Below, piece by piece: positions 1 through 6,406 of a stretch of DNA of 20,562 bases. The notes beneath the pieces were generated by a model. The model saw nothing but the letters and a program-made list of their open reading frames with translations. It did no database searches and was not told where the DNA came from. The position numbers and the translations under genes are program-made. The DNA comes from Patescibacteria group bacterium AH-259-L07. GTDB taxonomy: Bacteria; Patescibacteriota; Patescibacteriia; UBA2591; UBA6264. Each line of letters opens with the position of its first letter. Position 1 is the first letter of the stretch. The stretch spans positions 1-20,562 of the forward strand of contig JALLOP010000016.1 of the NCBI GenBank assembly GCA_027718005.1, given 5' to 3'.

Positions 1-687
1 AAGAGCCTCAACGAGGTTTACGCCTGGTGGGTACTCTGGAAGTCGAAAGAACTCAACGCCAGCGGTACAGGTTATCTACACTCGGATTGCTTGTGCAAGG
101 AAACCAAATACATCGTCTGGGTCACAGTCGAAGCATGGCATACGGACACGAAGAATGGCGACGCGCCTGGTTCCAGGTTCGGCGAATTTCGTGACCGCTC
201 GGTTCATGTCACAATCTACGGCGAACCGGATGAGGGCTTCGACAAACTCCAAGAGAACGCGAATGTCTACCAGAACCTTTGGCTGGACACCCGTGTGATG
301 ACACATGGCGTGCTCGATAGAGATCACGACATTGTCAGCATCGGCGGAATGCTTTACGAGATGTGTATCATGTTTCGGGACGAGGTATACTTCAACGGAA
401 TGAAGGGCGTGCTCGACAACGGAGAATTTCGCGGCGCGTCCGGTCAGTTCGGCACGGTCAAGGTGCTTTGCGCCGAGATGTGCGGATATGACCGTGTCAT
501 GCTCGAAGACTCCGCGAGCTACGTCACCTTCCAGCTTCGACCGGGTTCACAGCACATGTACGTGCTCGGACAGCAAGGGACACTTCCCCAGATCCGCAAC
601 CTCGTGAGAACGGTGGTTCGGATGTGGAATCAGAAGCCCGAACTGCGCGCCACGTTCAAGCCGGACAAGAACGTTTCGGTCATATAG
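1..687 (+). CDS. Hypothetical protein, 5'-truncated by the window edge
   Basis: The reading frame is open from base 1 to a TAG at 685-687, so the first codons lie outside the window. At least 228 residues are visible. The frame reads SLNEVYAWWVLWKSK before an internal TTG at 91 that could be mistaken for a start. I do not recognise the family. The product looks soluble, with no membrane segment, and is rich in aromatic and acidic residues. It has a few scattered Cys (DCLCK, AEMCGYD) but no obvious metal-site spacing. Base composition by eye is a little over half G+C, clearly above the AT-rich genes that follow, and codons often end in G or C. This suggests recent acquisition, a phage or plasmid gene, or a contig join. 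A terminator follows 19 nt after the stop. That it is a real gene is fairly sure; its function is unknown. Confidence 0.6.
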   Translation, partial: KSLNEVYAWWVLWKSKELNASGTGYLHSDCLCKETKYIVWVTVEAWHTDTKNGDAPGSRFGEFRDRSVHVTIYGEPDEGFDKLQENANVYQNLWLDTRVMTHGVLDRDHDIVSIGGMLYEMCIMFRDEVYFNGMKGVLDNGEFRGASGQFGTVKVLCAEMCGYDRVMLEDSASYVTFQLRPGSQHMYVLGQQGTLPQIRNLVRTVVRMWNQKPELRATFKPDKNVSVI

Positions 688-705
688 TAAAGTTCATTCA
701 CCCAA

Positions 706-745
706 GAGGTGTGTATGGAGCAATTCGTGCACACCTCATTTTTTT
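706..745 (+). terminator. Rho-independent terminator of the first ORF
   Basis: GAGGTGTG (706-713) pairs perfectly with CACACCTC (730-737), followed by A and seven T. The loop is 16 nt, longer than usual. It sits 19 nt after the TAG of the upstream ORF. Confidence 0.7.
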
Positions 746-762
746 ATCTTAATGTTGCAAAA

Positions 763-937
763 GCCCGCCGCAAAAAATTTCGCCAACCCAAGCGAAGCCC
801 CGCCGCCCTGCTCGTTCAGAGCAGACCGACAGCGAGTGGCGGCGGGACGGAACGTCAGAATTCAGCGTCCGGATTTTCGCGAAAAAAAGTTCGGATTTCG
901 TTCAGCGTTCGGAGCCATGACTAAAAAGCGAGGTAAA
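763..937. ncRNA. GC-rich structured non-coding stretch, possible RNA
   Basis: No credible gene lies here; the two short overlapping frames have no family signal. The stretch contains a compact foldback: CCCGCCGCC (799-807) pairs with GGCGGCGGG (838-846) and encloses a second hairpin, CTGCTC (808-813) with GAGCAG (819-824). It is followed by degenerate direct repeats around TTCAGCGTCCGGATTTTCG (861-879), GTTCGGATTTCG (889-900) and TTCAGCGTTCGGA (901-913). A strong terminator hairpin closes it at 938-969. This order of multibranched stem, linker and terminator is what an independent small RNA would show, but no promoter was found, the strand is uncertain, and an interspersed palindromic repeat is an alternative. 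Confidence 0.3.
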
Positions 938-969
938 CCCTCCCTGCCGGCAGGCAGGGAGGGCTTTTT
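938..969 (+). terminator. Strong rho-independent terminator hairpin
   Basis: CCCTCCCTGCC (938-948) and GGCAGGGAGGG (953-963) form an 11-bp perfect stem with loop GGCA, followed by C and TTTTT. It ends whatever is transcribed through 750-937. The CCTGCC/GGCAGG core also resembles GC-rich palindromic repeats of the kind often seen in CPR genomes (recollection, not a search). Confidence 0.7.
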
Positions 970-980
970 GGGTTAACATA

Positions 981-1016
981 AATAATAAAACCCTGTTTTC
1001 ACAGGGCCTTATTATT
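981..1016 (-). terminator. Terminator of the zinc-ribbon gene
   Basis: Read on the minus strand, CCCTGT-GAAA-ACAGGG (1006-991) is a 6-bp stem with a GAAA tetraloop, followed by TTTTATTATT. Outer TTATTATT/AATAATAA arms extend the stem, so it may work in both directions. It lies 13 nt beyond the TAA of the gene at 1029-1223. Confidence 0.65.
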
Positions 1017-1028
1017 AAGATAACATTT

Positions 1029-1223
1029 TTACCTACTAAACCGTTGGGATCTTTTTTGACGCCAGCAGTCACGGCAATACAGCGGTCTGTCAGGAGCTGG
1101 TTCGAATGGAAGCTCTGTTATTTCTGCGTTGCATTCAGAACAATTCCAGTTTCCCTGGAACATTTTCCGGGGAGGAAAATTTCCTTGATCACCGCCTCCG
1201 CGGTAATTTGTTTGATCGTCCAT
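1029..1223 (-). CDS. Small zinc-ribbon protein, CxxC-x18-CxxC
   Basis: A 64-residue protein with two CxxC knuckles, CSEC and CRDC, separated by 18 residues, including the stretch ELPFEPAPDRPLY before the second knuckle. This closely matches the widespread small CxxC-x17-CxxC zinc-ribbon family of unknown function that is common in CPR genomes, with one extra residue in the spacer. The N-terminus is Gly/Gln-rich and flexible and the C-terminus is basic (RQKRSQRFSR), so binding to nucleic acid or the ribosome is plausible but unproven. The ATG at 1223 has no Shine-Dalgarno. A good sigma70-type promoter lies about 195 nt upstream (1419-1446), so the mRNA would carry a long structured leader. A terminator follows at 981-1016. 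Family call firm, role unknown. Confidence 0.8.
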   Translation of the reverse strand: MDDQTNYRGGGDQGNFPPRKMFQGNWNCSECNAEITELPFEPAPDRPLYCRDCWRQKRSQRFSR

Positions 1224-1251
1224 AATAAATATATGAATTTTTAACTTGATA

Positions 1252-1346
1252 AAAGCGACCTTTGACTTTTAAGTCGCTTTACCCCGTTAGAAGTAAATTA
1301 CGACTTGTCGGAACTGCCACCCTCTAAAGAGAGCGGACTTCTAACG
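1252..1346 (-). promoter_or_regulatory. Structured leader of the zinc-ribbon gene
   Basis: In transcript order (minus strand), CGTTAGAAGT (1346-1337) pairs with ACTTCTAACG (1294-1285), a 10-bp closing stem. It encloses a CTCT/AGAG hairpin (near 1322-1332) and the hairpin CGACAAGTCG (1310-1301). Next comes a second hairpin, AAAGCGAC (1280-1273) with GTCGCTTT (1259-1252), ending in TTTTA. An alternative hairpin GACTT/AAGTC uses the same bases. Aptamer-like domain followed by terminator-like hairpin is a riboswitch or attenuator layout. The outer stem also resembles the CCCCGTTAGA inverted-repeat family at 6245-6341, so a mobile palindrome is the competing view. Confidence 0.4.
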
Positions 1347-1418
1347 ACGTTTACTTTTCTAACTTAGAATTCTTGAGAATTCAGTTTTAAGAAGTATAAA
1401 CTCATAAAAGTCATTTGT

Positions 1419-1446
1419 ATTATACTACATATATAAAATACGTCAA
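1419..1446 (-). promoter_or_regulatory. Promoter for the zinc-ribbon gene
   Basis: On the minus strand TTGACG (1446-1441), a 16-nt spacer and a perfect TATAAT (1424-1419). Transcription would start near 1412 and run through the structured leader into the gene beginning at 1223. Confidence 0.6.
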
Positions 1447-1447
1447 T

Positions 1448-1483
1448 AGGAACTAACATAGGAACTAATAAAGGAACTAATAA
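1448..1483 (+). repeat. Three 12-bp tandem repeats abutting a promoter
   Basis: AGGAACTAACAT (1448-1459), AGGAACTAATAA (1460-1471) and AGGAACTAATAA (1472-1483) run head to tail and end 3 bp before the TTGACA at 1487. Twelve base pairs is slightly more than one helical turn, so bound proteins would lie on nearly the same face. This suggests an operator or activator array for the peptidase gene. The minus-strand -35 (1441-1446) is immediately adjacent. Confidence 0.6.
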
Positions 1484-1486
1484 AGC

Positions 1487-1514
1487 TTGACAAATCGCTC
1501 TCCTTTGTTAGTAT
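1487..1514 (+). promoter_or_regulatory. Promoter of the prolyl-oligopeptidase gene
   Basis: A perfect TTGACA (1487-1492), 16-nt spacer and TAGTAT (1509-1514). The predicted start is about 65 nt before the ATG. It is preceded directly by three 12-bp repeats. Confidence 0.5.
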
Positions 1515-1587
1515 TTACAATGTTGTTCCTTACAATATACAAGTCTGCCATTGCATAAAGCTATGGCAAGACAAAGGAGGAAATACA

Positions 1588-3663
1588 ATGCCAAAGAAAA
1601 AATCGCACCCACAGACAAAAGAAATTGAATTTGAAGAAGAACTGCATGGTACAAAAATTTCTGATCCATATCGATGGCTTGAGCAAGATAGTCAAGAAAC
1701 CCACAAATGGATAGAAAAACAAAACGCATATACCCGTTCATTTCTTGATAAAATCCCAGAACGAAAAAATATAAAAGAACGGCTTACTCAACTTTTCCGC
1801 ATAGATACAGTTGGTGTTCCTGTCCCTCGAAAAGGCCGGTATTTCTTTTGTGAACGAAAAGGTGGTAAAGGTTTAGAGATTCTCTATATACAAAACGGAC
1901 TTAATGGTGAACCGCGTGTACTTATTGACCCAAATAAACTTTCGGAAGAGAAAAAGACTGTTTTGAGTGGATGGTATCCTTCACGAGACGGAAAACTACT
2001 TGCCTATGCGCTCTCAGAAGCAGGCAATGATCAAGCAAATATCTACGTTCTCGATGTTGCTACCGGGGAACAGCTTTCAGATGTTATACCTGCAGAAATA
2101 TATCCTGGTTTTAACACATGGTCTTATGATAACGAAGGATTTTACTACACGCGCAGACACCCTGATGCTCCAGCGGGTGAAAAAAAGCTTCATCAGAAAA
2201 TTTATTATCATCAACTGGGGATAGATTCTTCTGACGATTCTATGATTTTTGGAAATACGCTGGCTAAAGATGACTATCCGAGTATCAGTGTTTCTTCAGA
2301 TGGTCGGTACCTCTTAGTTAGAGTATGGATTGACTCAAGTCAAGGAGAAAAAACAGAGCTCTATCTTTATGACTTCTATGATCCAGAACAAGGATTTATA
2401 TCAATTGTCAAACATGTTGATGCAGGATTTTATGGCTGGTTTTACAAAGATATCCTTTATATTGCTACCGACCACAATGCCCCACGCTGGAAGCTCATGG
2501 CAGTGAAGATAGAAGATGTTGCTCAAGGAATGCGCGCCTGGAAGTCTATTATTCCCGAAGATGAACATGCGCTCGAATATATCAAAGTCGGGGATAGTAT
2601 ATTTGTTGAAACGATAGAAAATGTCCACTCAGTTTTACGACGCTATCAACTTGACGGAACACTTGTATCAGAAATTCCCTTACCAACACTGGGTTCGCTT
2701 ACTGAAATAATCGGAGAAGAAGATGGGGATGAACTCTTCTTTGGCTTCACTTCATTTCTGTTTCCCCGCACGGTATACCGCCTTGACATAAAGAATGAAA
2801 AGATACAAGTATTTAAAAAGGTGGATACAGGTATTGACACTAATTCTTTTCAGGTAAATCAAATTTGGTATAGATCAAAAGACAAAACAAGAATTCCCAT
2901 GTTTGTTGTTCACAAAAAGAATCTAGAGTTTGATGGCAACAATCCAGTGGTGCTGAATGGATATGGTGGATTTAATCTCCGTAATATGCCGGCTTTTAGC
3001 AAAACTGTCATCCCCTATATCGAAAGCGGTAGAATATATGCCGTGGCTAATATCCGCGGTGGTGGAGAGTTTGGAGAAAAATGGTTTAGGGCCGGCCTGC
3101 GCGAGAAAAAACAAAATGTGTTTGACGATTTTATTGCTGCAGCAGAATGGTTGATAGATAAACGTTATACCAATCCAGAGCGTCTGGCTATATATGGCTG
3201 GAGCAATGGCGGCCTTTTAACTGGTGCAGCAATTACCCAGCGTCCTGAATTGTTTAAAGCAGCAATCGTCGATGTTCCGTTACTCGATATGCTCCGCTAT
3301 CACAAATTTTTTAGAGGATCCCGTTGGATCCCACATTACGGGGATCCGGACAACTCTGAAGATTTTAGGTACTTGATAGCATATAGTCCATACCATAATG
3401 TAAAAAATGAAAAAAACTATCCTGCTACCCTATTTATAGCAGCTGGCAAAGATAAGCAAGTGCCTCCCCTGCATGCGTACAAAATGACCGCAAAACTACA
3501 ACAAGCTCAGGCGTCTGAAAATCCTATCTTGCTGCGCGTGGATGCACAGGCAGATCATGGCGGCGCAACGTCTTTTTATAAGTTTGTGGAAGAGTATGCT
3601 GATATTTGGAGTTTTATTTTTTGGCAATTAGGAATAAATACACAAAAAAAGCGGTCTCATTGA
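1588..3663 (+). CDS. Prolyl oligopeptidase family serine peptidase (S9A)
   Basis: A 691-residue protein of normal prolyl-oligopeptidase length. The N-terminal KISDPYRWLEQ is the family's typical DPYRWLE start. A beta-propeller region (about 75-400) is followed by an alpha/beta hydrolase domain (about 420-690). The triad is visible: Ser539 in GWSNGGL, Asp622 in GKDKQVPP and His657 in QADHGGA. The nucleophile elbow has Trp where GGSNGG is usual, and the Arg two residues after the catalytic Asp in animal enzymes is Gln here, so substrate preference may differ. There is no signal peptide, so it is probably a cytoplasmic peptidase of proline-containing peptides, useful to a cell living on scavenged peptides. 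The ATG is set by AAAGGAGG (1573-1580) with 7-nt spacing, the clearest Shine-Dalgarno in the window. The terminator overlaps its last codons. Confidence 0.9.
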   Translation: MPKKKSHPQTKEIEFEEELHGTKISDPYRWLEQDSQETHKWIEKQNAYTRSFLDKIPERKNIKERLTQLFRIDTVGVPVPRKGRYFFCERKGGKGLEILYIQNGLNGEPRVLIDPNKLSEEKKTVLSGWYPSRDGKLLAYALSEAGNDQANIYVLDVATGEQLSDVIPAEIYPGFNTWSYDNEGFYYTRRHPDAPAGEKKLHQKIYYHQLGIDSSDDSMIFGNTLAKDDYPSISVSSDGRYLLVRVWIDSSQGEKTELYLYDFYDPEQGFISIVKHVDAGFYGWFYKDILYIATDHNAPRWKLMAVKIEDVAQGMRAWKSIIPEDEHALEYIKVGDSIFVETIENVHSVLRRYQLDGTLVSEIPLPTLGSLTEIIGEEDGDELFFGFTSFLFPRTVYRLDIKNEKIQVFKKVDTGIDTNSFQVNQIWYRSKDKTRIPMFVVHKKNLEFDGNNPVVLNGYGGFNLRNMPAFSKTVIPYIESGRIYAVANIRGGGEFGEKWFRAGLREKKQNVFDDFIAAAEWLIDKRYTNPERLAIYGWSNGGLLTGAAITQRPELFKAAIVDVPLLDMLRYHKFFRGSRWIPHYGDPDNSEDFRYLIAYSPYHNVKNEKNYPATLFIAAGKDKQVPPLHAYKMTAKLQQAQASENPILLRVDAQADHGGATSFYKFVEEYADIWSFIFWQLGINTQKKRSH

Positions 3664-3671
3664 CCGCTTTT
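3647..3671 (+). terminator. Terminator overlapping the peptidase stop codon
   Basis: AAAAGCGGTC (3647-3656) pairs with GACCGCTTTT (3662-3671), loop TCATT, 10 bp. The TGA stop (3661-3663) is inside the hairpin, so the protein's last residues are encoded by the terminator. The flanking A and T runs make it potentially bidirectional. Confidence 0.75.
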
Positions 3672-3709
3672 AACTTTCTTTTGTTTTAATTTTATGGTAA
3701 ACTATTGTT

Positions 3710-5140
3710 ATGGAACGAATATGGGCTATTGATGCCATGGATAAAATTGATTCAACCATTAAGCTCAGTGGCTGGGTAAATACCCGTCGCAATATGGGCA
3801 AAATTGTTTTTATTGATCTCCGCGATAGATCAGGGTTAGTTCAGGTAGTGTTTGTCCCCCAAAAGCTTGATAAAACAACGCAAGAGAGTATTAAAAAATT
3901 ACGGCCCGAGTTTGTTATTGAAGTCGAGGGAATCGTACAAAAACGGCCAAAAGATCAGATTAATGAAAAACTAGCTACTGGCGAGATAGAGGTCTTGGTT
4001 AAAAGATTAACCATTCTTAATCCTTCTAAAACGCCCCCGTTTGAAATTGATAACGAAACATTACAAGCTAACGAAGAACTGCGCCTGCAATATCGCTACC
4101 TTGATCTAAGACATGAACGAATGAGACAGAATGTTGTACTTCGCCATAAAATTATTATATTCATCCGTAACTATTTAGATAAAGCTGGATTTTTAGAAAT
4201 TGAAACCCCGATTCTAACCAAAGGTACGCCTGAAGGAGCTCGCGAATTTGTTGTACCCTCGCGCCTGTATCCAGGCGAATTTTATGTTCTTCCCCAATCA
4301 CCTCAGCAATTCAAGCAGTTGCTTATGGTTGCTGGTATGGACAAATATTTTCAAATAGCCCGTTGCTTTCGCGACGAAGATACCAGAGGAGATCGCCAGC
4401 CAGAATTTACCCAATTAGACATTGAGATGAGCTTTATAGATCAAAATGATATTTTAAATCTCGTAGAAACATTAACCATTGCACTGGTAAAAGAGGTAAC
4501 GCCTCAGAAAAAAATCACCACTATTCCGTTCCCCAGAATTCCCTATAAGGACGTTATAAAAAAATATGGTACTGATAAGCCAGACTTACGGAAAGGTAAA
4601 AATGACGTGGATGAATTAGCATTCTGCTTCATTGTTGACTTTCCTCTTTTCAAATACTCAGAAACGGAGAAAAAAATTGTCTCAGTGCATCATCCCTTTA
4701 CTGCACCGCAAGAAAAAGATATTCCGTTGCTCTTCGGAATGACAAAGGGGAGCGGAATGACAAAGGGGGAGATACTGGCTCAACAATATGATTTTGTATG
4801 CAATGGGTTTGAGATCGCAGGCGGATCAATACGGATTTATAGGCGTGAGCTGCAAGAAAAAATCTTTGAAATTCTTGAGCTAACCTCTGATGAAATCAAG
4901 AAACGTTTCGGGCACTTACTCGAGGCTTTTGAATATGGAGCCCCACCCCATGGTGGTATTGCCTTTGGCCTTGATCGACTCGTTATGAACTTGGCTAATG
5001 AACCAAACATTCGTGAAATAATTCCCTTTCCTAAAACAGCTGATGCAAAAGATTTGATGATGGAAGCACCTAGCGAACTTCCAAAATCCCAGCTTGAAGA
5101 AGTTCATATCGAAATTAAAAGGAAACCCCGCGCCAAATAA
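3710..5140 (+). CDS. aspS: Aspartyl-tRNA synthetase lacking the GAD domain
   Basis: Charges tRNA-Asp with aspartate. It has an N-terminal OB anticodon-binding fold (GWVNTRRNMGK, then FIDLRDRSG), class II motif 1 near ETPILTKGTPEGAREF, motif 2 RCFRDEDTRGDRQPEFTQLD from residue 218, and motif 3 GIAFGLDRL near 416-424. Bacterial AspRS is usually about 590 residues; this one has 476. Residues 287-296 (GTDKPDLRKG) run almost straight into VDFPLF (309-314), so the roughly 100-residue GAD insertion domain is absent. Residues 342-353 contain a duplicated GMTKGS/GMTKGE from an 18-bp tandem repeat. The OB position that is His or Leu in well-studied enzymes is Met, so discrimination between tRNA-Asp and tRNA-Asn cannot be read from it. 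No Shine-Dalgarno; a weak -10-like TATGGT lies just upstream, so the message may be nearly leaderless. Confidence 0.96.
   Translation: MERIWAIDAMDKIDSTIKLSGWVNTRRNMGKIVFIDLRDRSGLVQVVFVPQKLDKTTQESIKKLRPEFVIEVEGIVQKRPKDQINEKLATGEIEVLVKRLTILNPSKTPPFEIDNETLQANEELRLQYRYLDLRHERMRQNVVLRHKIIIFIRNYLDKAGFLEIETPILTKGTPEGAREFVVPSRLYPGEFYVLPQSPQQFKQLLMVAGMDKYFQIARCFRDEDTRGDRQPEFTQLDIEMSFIDQNDILNLVETLTIALVKEVTPQKKITTIPFPRIPYKDVIKKYGTDKPDLRKGKNDVDELAFCFIVDFPLFKYSETEKKIVSVHHPFTAPQEKDIPLLFGMTKGSGMTKGEILAQQYDFVCNGFEIAGGSIRIYRRELQEKIFEILELTSDEIKKRFGHLLEAFEYGAPPHGGIAFGLDRLVMNLANEPNIREIIPFPKTADAKDLMMEAPSELPKSQLEEVHIEIKRKPRAK
4735..4770 (+). repeat. 18-bp tandem duplication inside aspS
   Basis: CGGAATGACAAAGGGG occurs at 4735-4750 and 4753-4768, period 18 bp, adding six residues in frame (GMTKGS then GMTKGE). 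It lies in the loop between HHPFTAP and the YDFV segment of the catalytic domain, which is about seven residues longer here than in E. coli AspRS. Confidence 0.8.
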
Positions 5141-5173
5141 TATTTTCTACGAGTTAGCTATGTTTTTCACCTG

Positions 5174-5211
5174 TTCCGCCCTAATAAGCTATACCTTAGG
5201 ACGGAATTTTT
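5174..5211 (+). terminator. aspS terminator
   Basis: TTCCGCCCTAA (5174-5184) pairs with TTAGGACGGAA (5196-5206) with one C-A mismatch, followed by TTTTT. It lies 33 nt after the aspS stop, in the convergent gap with the hydroxylase gene. Confidence 0.7.
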
Positions 5212-5266
5212 ATGGACGCCAAACTGGCTTGGCCAAAGTAATTTCTATGGCAAAGAGTGAAATACC

Positions 5267-5298
5267 AAAAAAAATCTATCCCTTAAAAAGGAATAGAT
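5267..5298 (-). terminator. Terminator overlapping the end of the hydroxylase gene
   Basis: On the minus strand ATCTATTCC (5298-5290) pairs with GGGATAGAT (5282-5274), 9 bp with one G-U pair, followed by eight T (5274-5267). The TAG stop (5278-5276) lies inside the 3' arm. Confidence 0.75.
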
Positions 5299-6208
5299 CT
5301 TGATTATTTTCAAAAGTGGTGTATAAGCTCTCCATGGAATCGATCACATAGTATCGGTCCTGAATATCGCTGTAGTCAAAACGTGTTAAGACCACCTCTT
5401 CTATATCAAAGGGTAATATCAGAGATGTGCTGGATTCACGCCGACTACAATGAACCACATTCATGACTTCATCATATGAGGAAATAATTCCGGATCCATA
5501 GATTTCGTGGTCCATATCATTATTTGTCTTGCGATACTCATCAGAGTCATTTTGTTTTTTCATGATACCAAATTCATAGCTCCACCAAGCAAAATTCTGA
5601 AGCCGCTTTAGATTATGAGCCACCAGTTCAGGGCCCCATCCATATTTATCGGCAATGATATCATAACCTAGTTTTCCAATCTCCGCCAGAAAATCCCCAT
5701 ACTCTTTATTCATAAAAAATGGGCAATGGCCCCGAATATCATGAAAAATATCCGGCTCTGGGGTATATTCATCTCTGTTTTGAATATTTTGGTCAGCATA
5801 TTTTTGTTCGAAACGCTTGGACTGACGAATAATATCAGTTACGGGGAATTTTCTCTGAGCGTTCAATTGGAAAAAAAGATACTCATTTAAGAATCCGGCA
5901 ACGGGTTGCAGCTGCCAACCGCTCGCTTGTTGGATAGTGGGAGACAGCTTACTGAAATTCGGCCAGCGATCACTCGATAGACCGAGAGCCTGTAGCCCTA
6001 ACAAATATTCTTTAGATGCGTACTGATCCAGGGGTTGAATGAGCTTTTCAAACAGACGCTTCCATATCTGGCGTTCTTCGTCTGTGACCTCATCATACTT
6101 TTGCTCGATTAGATAGGGGTCATTCTGGGTAAAAATCTTGATGCCTCCAATCGCGTGGGGTTTGACATGACGAAAGAGATGATCGTATTTGGTGTATTTT
6201 TCAATCAT
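5276..6208 (-). CDS. phhA: Biopterin-dependent aromatic amino acid hydroxylase (phenylalanine 4-monooxygenase type)
   Basis: A 310-residue protein. The non-heme iron site is clear: His156 and His161 in EPDIFHDIRGH and Glu212 in WWSYEFG, matching the 2-His-1-carboxylate triad of phenylalanine/tyrosine/tryptophan hydroxylases. YTPEPD before the site and YGSGIISS (near 237-244) are also family signatures. Bacterial members convert phenylalanine to tyrosine with O2 and tetrahydropterin. The usual FGH of the motif is RGH here. No ACT regulatory domain is present; the protein is only modestly longer than typical bacterial catalytic domains. No pterin gene is adjacent. The gene is monocistronic with its own promoter, and the predicted transcript start is within a few bases of the ATG at 6208. 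An oxygen-using enzyme is notable in a CPR genome. Substrate choice among the three aromatic amino acids is not provable here. Confidence 0.9.
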   Translation of the reverse strand: MIEKYTKYDHLFRHVKPHAIGGIKIFTQNDPYLIEQKYDEVTDEERQIWKRLFEKLIQPLDQYASKEYLLGLQALGLSSDRWPNFSKLSPTIQQASGWQLQPVAGFLNEYLFFQLNAQRKFPVTDIIRQSKRFEQKYADQNIQNRDEYTPEPDIFHDIRGHCPFFMNKEYGDFLAEIGKLGYDIIADKYGWGPELVAHNLKRLQNFAWWSYEFGIMKKQNDSDEYRKTNNDMDHEIYGSGIISSYDEVMNVVHCSRRESSTSLILPFDIEEVVLTRFDYSDIQDRYYVIDSMESLYTTFENNQDLFLFKG

Positions 6209-6216
6209 TAGTTTAC

Positions 6217-6245
6217 ACTATGACGCATTTTTGTACTCTTGTCAA
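6217..6245 (-). promoter_or_regulatory. Promoter of the hydroxylase gene, near-leaderless
   Basis: On the minus strand a perfect TTGACA (6245-6240), 17-nt spacer and CATAGT (6222-6217). Only 8 nt separate the -10 from the ATG at 6208 and no Shine-Dalgarno is present, implying a leaderless or almost leaderless mRNA. The -35 is fused to the right end of the inverted-repeat element that continues to 6341. Confidence 0.55.
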
Positions 6246-6341
6246 CCCCGTTAGAGGATTGAGAGGTTGTTTAAATCAATAGAGCTTGTTATTATAAAAA
6301 GGCTGATATAGATCAAAATGTCTTCCATCCTCTAACGGGGT
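6245..6341. repeat. 97-bp CCCCGTTAGAGG inverted-repeat element
   Basis: ACCCCGTTAGAGGAT (6245-6259) and ATCCTCTAACGGGGT (6327-6341) are perfect 15-bp complements around a 67-nt AT-rich interior with no ORF. It occupies the divergent gap between the hydroxylase gene and ftsX, and its left end overlaps the -35 of the hydroxylase promoter. The end motif resembles the stem at 1285-1346 and, more loosely, the element at 7418-7518. It may be a mobile palindrome, a cruciform or an operator. Confidence 0.6.
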
Positions 6342-6406
6342 CAATCCTAAAATATAAATATATTATAAAACAGAAACTAAATTTAAACTAATATTACAAT
6401 TAACGC

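Noticed and set aside
709..976. Two overlapping short ORFs after the first terminator
   Set aside because: They read through palindromes, direct repeats and a terminator, are in different frames and have no family-like sequence; structure explains the stretch better.
1448..1483. CRISPR array
   Set aside because: Three 12-bp units without spacers; no cas genes anywhere in the window.
5094..5303. A 69-codon frame overlapping the end of aspS
   Set aside because: It overlaps aspS in another frame and crosses two terminators; no family signal.
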